A stretch of DNA of 64,000 bases, taken from positions 20,723,840-20,787,839 of the forward strand of contig CM070628.1 in assembly GCA_036346255.1 (NCBI GenBank), read 5' to 3'. Source of the stretch: Ampelocalamus luodianensis (Eukaryota; Streptophyta; Magnoliopsida; Poales; Poaceae). The notes beneath the pieces were generated by a model. The model ran no database searches and was not told the DNA's origin. It saw only the letters and a list, made by a program, of their open reading frames with translations. Of the stretch, positions 59,701-64,000 are shown one piece after another; positions within the stretch are counted from its first letter, which is position 1, and every line of letters begins with the position of its first letter. The translations under genes were made by a program, and so were the position numbers.

Positions 59701-61240
59701 CGTAGTATCTACAGTTTATAGCTTTTGTCAAATGCTTGCCTGAGCTACCTTTTTCCATTTGGTATTTATTTTTCTTAATCACACCCTAGGACCAGCAAAT
59801 TTACTAAGTCTAGCAGTAGTGCTGGTGTGGCAGTACGCCTACTTATTTTACTTCTATTCATTCCCTTAACTTTCCACTGTCAGTACTCAACAATCTACAA
59901 CTCTATATGACGGATTCCATTTCTGAACTGGTTCAAATAAGACATTCCTCTTTCTTTTCTGAACTGGTTCAAATATGACGTTCCACTTTCTAATTGTACA
60001 GTTGTCATTTTCCTACTCTTCTGTGTTGCTTTGCGGTTTTCTTGAATTGACTTTATCCTTTTCAGGTGTTAAGCAAGATGGAAGTGTATCACACTTCTTC
60101 CACAGAACATTTAAAGCCTATAACACTGGGACTAAGAAGCGTCGAAAGATAAACACTGAAGATCTTGCTGATGTCCGCTGGCACAAGACGGGCAAGACAA
60201 AACCAGTATTAGTTGATGGAAATCACCTTGGCTGTAAGAAAATAATGGTGCTGTATATGAGTACTGTGAAGGGTGGGAAGCCCGACAAGCCTAATTGGGT
60301 GATGCATCAGTACCATCTTGGCACTGGGGAGGATGAGAAGGATAGCGAATATGTCATCTCCAAATTATTTTTTCAGCAACAGTTTAAACCAGGGGAGAAG
60401 AATGCACAAGGGTTTACCGCCTCAGATGCTTTGGAAATTATAGCTGCTGAACTAGATCTTCCTGACCCTTTATTGCCCCTGGAAGAACATGTTAGCGATA
60501 GTTCTAATCAAGAAATTCTTCAGAACAATGAACATAACTCTGTCCAGGTAGTTGCATATGTTTGCTTTATTTTTTCTCCTATTTCTTTTTCTTTCTTTCT
60601 ATGTGCATCACACGTTCATAGGCAAGTCTGAATTTGCAAAGAAAGCATATAAACTTGTTTATGATAATTGAAAAAGGAAGTCAATAAAAGTAACGACTTT
60701 CTCTTTAACTGATGTGCAGGAAAACAGGAATTCTGAAATAAACATGGAAGAACATGCTGTTGAAGAGAATGCCGTCCATCCATCCTCCGAAAAACCTGAG
60801 GATGGAGATAATCCCTCATCACAAGATCCGAAATGGTGGGAAGGTGAATCCCAGTTTCTATTAGACTCTCAGCAACTGGCAGAAGGCCTGGCAATTTGCG
60901 ATGAGTTCCTTCAGAGTCAGAGCCAGACCTCATGCGGCGGTGGAGATGAACCCAATACGACCAAGGCTCGCCTGGCTGTTTATGCCCAATTGCCAGTAGA
61001 GGACTTGAAGAAGGATTTGGAAGAATGTCAGAAGTTGGATCCCTCAGATAGTGCAAATCTTGAGCTTGAAAACACAACTGAATTTCGACTGAGCCAAATT
61101 GTACGATTCTGAAGTCTTGAACCATCACCAGTTATGTTACATGTTAACCCCCTCTATTTGCTAAACTTGTGGCCTACTTGCAGGAATTTTCACAGGACAG
61201 CTTTACGACGACATGGGCTGGTGGCAAGATGATTGATTGA
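56800..61240 (+). CDS. SOG1: SOG1-type NAC transcription factor (suppressor of gamma response 1)
   Basis: Six coding exons: 56800-56807, 58740-58881, 59337-59523, 60066-60547, 60720-61100 and 61184-61240. All introns are GT-AG, and the protein has 418 residues. The start MTGTSWLIDS matches the SOG1 family start and fixes the 8-base first exon. Residues 43-50 read CNHVIDNSD-like. The NAC domain spans about 57-215, with GVKFDPSDQELLWHLLAK, HPFIDEFIP, VRWHKTGKTKPV and CKKIMVLY. The C-terminal part is acidic and has seven SQ sites (Ser at about 307, 317, 323, 339, 341, 398 and 403). In Arabidopsis, SOG1 is a nuclear regulator of the DNA-damage response that ATM activates by phosphorylating SQ sites. 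It then switches on repair, cell-cycle arrest and cell-death genes. No break is seen, so this copy looks functional. Orthology rather than a close paralog is likely but unproven. Confidence 0.95.
57688..58283. mobile_element. Tourist-like MITE (596 bp) in intron 1 of SOG1, TTA duplication
   Basis: The left end GAGCATCTCCAGCAGGAGCC and the inverted right end GAGCATCTCCAGCAGGGCCC form terminal inverted repeats. TTA flanks both sides (57685-57687 and 58284-58286), as for PIF/Harbinger-type MITEs. CTCCAGCAGGAGCCCTCAAA is repeated subterminally near 57779. It makes up about a third of the 1,932-bp intron and leaves the splice sites intact. Confidence 0.85.
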
Positions 61241-61911
61241 GGTGGCTCCAAGGCACTGTCAGCATCATTCTGTACATGAACAAACAACTGAAGCCTGTTT
61301 TTTTTTTTGAGACAACAGTAAAGTGGTGTGCATCATCAATCAAGGTTGTCATCTATATGGTGAGGTAGTTATTTTGTGAGAAAATCATAGTCGTAATTTA
61401 ACCCGCCGGCTCGTGGGGATAGCAGGCAGGGTGCCTATGCACTGATTTGCTCTATTGCATATGAAACTGAAAATTATAAACAAAGCGAAAAAGTGCCATG
61501 CTGTGCACTGATGACTGTTCAGTATTAAAATTAGCTTTGTCTGGAAGCATGTTTTTGTAAATTATAATGGTAAGTTGATAATCATTTTGGTTGGCCATCC
61601 TGAATGGTAAATGAGTAGCTTAAGTATAGATGAGTCTTTCTTCAGTTATTTGTGCTGAATTTGACTAGTCTAATAAAGGTGGCGTTAATAACGTTAGCCA
61701 TCATGATATGGCCTGTTAATTGTGTAGTGCTCGCTTACAAATAACATGCCTGCCCGGGTAAAGTGAGGCTGAGAATTTTTTGCAAACTTCATCTCGTAAT
61801 TATCGTAAGATAGAGACGGAAAGCAAAATCTGTTCCAACTTCCATCCAACATCTGACATTTCCTTGAGATATATGAGCTTTGCAGACGAGTCATGTTGGA
61901 TAGGTTCGAAT
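61241..61911. other. SOG1 3' UTR and downstream DNA
   Basis: A T-run follows shortly after the stop (about 61301-61310). AATAAA-like words occur near 61669-61675 (CTAATAAAGG). The true cleavage site cannot be fixed. No other gene. Confidence 0.4.
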
Positions 61912-62260
61912 GGATTAGGGGTCTGTTTGGATTGGTGTCCCATTTAGCTTTATCAAATTTTGGCGTTGCCCTGACAATTTGGCCACTATTTGATTTGTAG
62001 CCAAAATTTGGTTTTGCCCTAAAATAATTTGGCTTGTCCCAATCTCCCAAGCCATTTTGTTGGCAAAGTATTGGTTGAAAATTTGGGCACCAAATTTTGG
62101 CTTGGTAGCACAGTGATGCATTAATTGCAAGATAAGTTTGATTAGTAAGTTTCAAATGATCATATTTACTAAATCGAGTATCCGATTGAACAGTTGTGTT
62201 CTTTATCAAGTGCATAAAAAGAATATATATCACCTTTAAAAATAATTACTGTATAAAAAT
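61912..62260. mobile_element. Left part of a split MITE (TGTTTGGATTGG end)
   Basis: GGGTCTGTTTGGATTGGTG opens a stretch dominated by CAAATTTTGG/CCAAAATTTGG words, typical of a grass MITE. Similar words (ATTTTGGCAT, CAATTTTGGTATTGCC) and the complementary end CAATCCAAACA return at 63385-63560, beyond an LTR fragment. Confidence 0.45.
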
Positions 62261-62413
62261 AAAAACCAACTTTAAGTTGGAATTATTTTTATTAAGTTCA
62301 AAATAATTCTAGGAATTTTTGTGAATTTTTCTAGGATTTTTGAAATCTATTTACTATTTTCTAAAAATCTATTTGTTTTATTGCTATTTTCATGTATGTA
62401 TGTGTGCATGTAT

Positions 62414-63330
62414 GTCACATCCCCAAATTAATAAAGAATTTATGTGAATTTTCTCATAAGTTTTTTATTTAATTTACTATTTTCTAAAGCTATTTTGAAT
62501 TATCAAAATTAAATCATTTGCTAAATCAAAATAAATCGAAAAACAGTGCTTGGGCCGAAACCTCCTTAGCCACCCTATTCTTTCCACGCGCGCAGCCCAC
62601 TCGGCCCGCTCTTCCCACACGTTTCACTTCGACCGTTGGATCGAGATTGAACGGCTAGATCTCAGCGGTATGTTCGGACTTCCCGAACGCTCCAATCCAG
62701 GTGGACCTTCCGATTGAAAATGAATGGTCTGATCTTCATAACACCTTCGGACGATCTGAATGTCCGAATCGATGTGGACCGTTCGATCTAAATCGAACGG
62801 TTCAACGCGACCCCTTCCCTTTTCCTCTTCTCGCTTCTCCCGCGCGTTTCACTTCGGCCGTTGGATCGAGATTGAATGGCTAGATCTCAGCGGTGCGTTC
62901 GGATTTCCCGAACGCTCCAATTCAGGTGGACCGTCCGATTGAAAATGAATGGTCTGGTCTTGATAACACCTTCAGACGGTCCGAACATCCGAATCAATGT
63001 GGACCATTCGATCTAAATCGAACGGTTCAACGCGACCCCTTCCCTTTTCCTTTTCTCGCTCCTCCCGCGTGTGTCTCGCTGCCATTGGTTCACTGGACCC
63101 CACCAGACAGTGTCTGAGGCTAGCTCAGCCTCGGTGAGAAAAGTATTAAAAGATTTATAAAATCCGAAATCCATTTATTCACACACTAAAAAGTATGTTA
63201 AACTTCTAAAATGCATAACTAATTCATTTTTATTTCAAATACAGTGAAACCAATTTTGTTAATTTTCATTTTAAGTGAACTTATTTCTAAAAATGGTTTC
63301 AATCTTACCTCTATCACAAAAGATATATTT
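62414..63330 (+). mobile_element. Element N: 5' fragment of an LTR related to A/E/F
   Basis: It starts TGTCACATCCCCAAAT, like the TGTAACATCCC starts of C, D and F. At 63205-63225 it carries CTTCTAAAATGCATAACTAA, which is the reverse complement of a stretch in E near 27730. The GC-rich core contains a 225-bp tandem duplication. The 3' part of the LTR is missing. Confidence 0.6.
62633..63075 (+). repeat. 225-bp tandem duplication inside LTR fragment N
   Basis: Copies start at 62633 and 62858 with CCGTTGGATCGAGATTGAA. Both contain CGAACGCTCCAAT, GATTGAAAATGAATGGTCTG and TCGATCTAAATCGAACGGTT, and both end with CCCCTTCCCTTTTCC. They differ at scattered positions, so the duplication is not recent. 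Confidence 0.9.
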
Positions 63331-63384
63331 CGTGGGAAATGACCCCCCCCAAAAAAAAAAATATATATGTCATGCGGGACCTGC

Positions 63385-63560
63385 GTGTCATACTCACAAT
63401 TTTGACATATTTTGGCATGGCTTCAATCCAAACACATCAATTTTGGTATTGCCCGTGAATTGGTATGACTACAATCCAAACATTATTTTTTTACCCTGGT
63501 TTTAGCACTGCCCCGATTTTGGCATTACCAAAATTTTGGTATGGCTCCCTGAGATTTTAA
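63385..63560. mobile_element. Right part of a split MITE
   Basis: It has ATTTTGGCAT- and TTTTGGTAT-type words and two CAATCCAAACA copies (about 63425 and 63470), complementary to the TGTTTGGATTG end at 61921. The exact right border is unclear. Confidence 0.35.
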
Positions 63561-63673
63561 TGGACTTGAAAGCCGGCATACTGATTCTCTTTCCCAGCAA
63601 AATCGTCTAGCATGTATGCTAAACTTGTAGTTTCCAGGTGGGCATGTTGGCAAAGACGAGGCTTGCAAACTAT

Positions 63674-63851
63674 TAGGGTGAAAACGGAATGGATAACGTC
63701 TACTTGATCTGATACTTTATTCGGAAAAAATCCACGTGGGTAATCACTTGTCAGATCCGGTTCATATTCGAAAATTTTCGTAGGACATAATTTACGATAT
63801 GGAAAGAACCCGCGAGGATAATCCCCGTGTCGTCCTCAGTGGCCATCCCTA
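63674..63851. mobile_element. Small MITE, TAGGGTGAAAACGG ... GGCCATCCCTA
   Basis: The ends TAGGGTGAAAACGG and, inverted, TAGGGATGGCCACTGAGG resemble the ends of the elements at 21650 and 30523. Words such as TTCGAAAATTTTCG and CCCGCGAGGATAATCCCCG lie inside. No clear 8-bp duplication. Confidence 0.4.
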
Positions 63852-64000
63852 ATTCTCTAATCCATCACAACACCATGGTGCATCAACAGTGGAGGATCCA
63901 GAACGAAAATGACTGGGGTCCCTAAAGTAAGATGAACCACGTTCGGTTGGGTTGTGGCTTGGGGTGTTCCTTCATGTTAGTCTAGGGGTGTCCATGTTAC
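63852..64000. other. Window end, transposon-like
   Basis: GTGGAGGATCCAGAACG and the GGGTGTTCCTTCATG/GGGTGTCCATG repetition resemble common grass transposon ends. Nothing can be assigned. Confidence 0.25.

Overview
This window looks like nuclear DNA of a grass, most probably rice (Oryza) or a close relative. The evidence is two recognisable plant genes with GT-AG introns, a GASA/snakin peptide gene and a SOG1-type NAC gene. Almost everything else is nested LTR retrotransposons, solo LTRs and grass-type MITEs. I see no bacterial genes, CRISPR array, rRNA or tRNA gene. Species and chromosome cannot be fixed from the sequence alone.

Layout. 1-2321: end of a very long LTR with its primer-binding site (element A). 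2322-13986: minus-strand LTR element B, with solo LTR C nested in its 3' LTR. 13987-16234: LTR G, related to B. 16235-21649: decayed Ty1/copia element H, split by solo LTR D. 21650-22189: MITE remnants. 22190-24379: LTR-like unit O carrying a 1.5-kb PIF/Harbinger-like element P. 25371-30056: 4.7-kb solo LTR E. 30241-31395: short retrocopy and MITEs. 32189-32685 (minus): GASA peptide gene. 33110-34245: MITE and degenerate satellite. 34662-35711 and 50334 to about 52185: Ty3/gypsy-like element K, split by L. 35712-50333: a complete but pol-less Sirevirus-like element L, itself split by 5-kb solo LTR F. About 52190-53290 (minus): copia pol fragment M. 53290-53820: GAGGTCCT-rich repeat. 56800-61240: six-exon SOG1 gene. 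61912-64000: MITE remnants around an LTR fragment.

Several borders can be proved from the sequence. Elements D, E, F and L have TG...CA ends and exact 5-bp target duplications (ACAGC, GTGGC, CTTTG, ATTAT). Element P and the MITE in SOG1 intron 1 are flanked by TTA. The insertion order can be read from the nesting: K before L before F; H before D; B before C; O before P.

The two host genes are unrelated in function. GASA encodes a secreted 12-cysteine peptide. The NAC gene encodes the DNA-damage transcription regulator SOG1, with seven SQ sites in its C-terminal half. I found no convincing new gene system. The most interesting leftovers are noncoding or transposon-borne: a perfect dyad motif shared by different giant LTRs, a regular CXXC array in the gag of L, and an unrecognised ORF in K.
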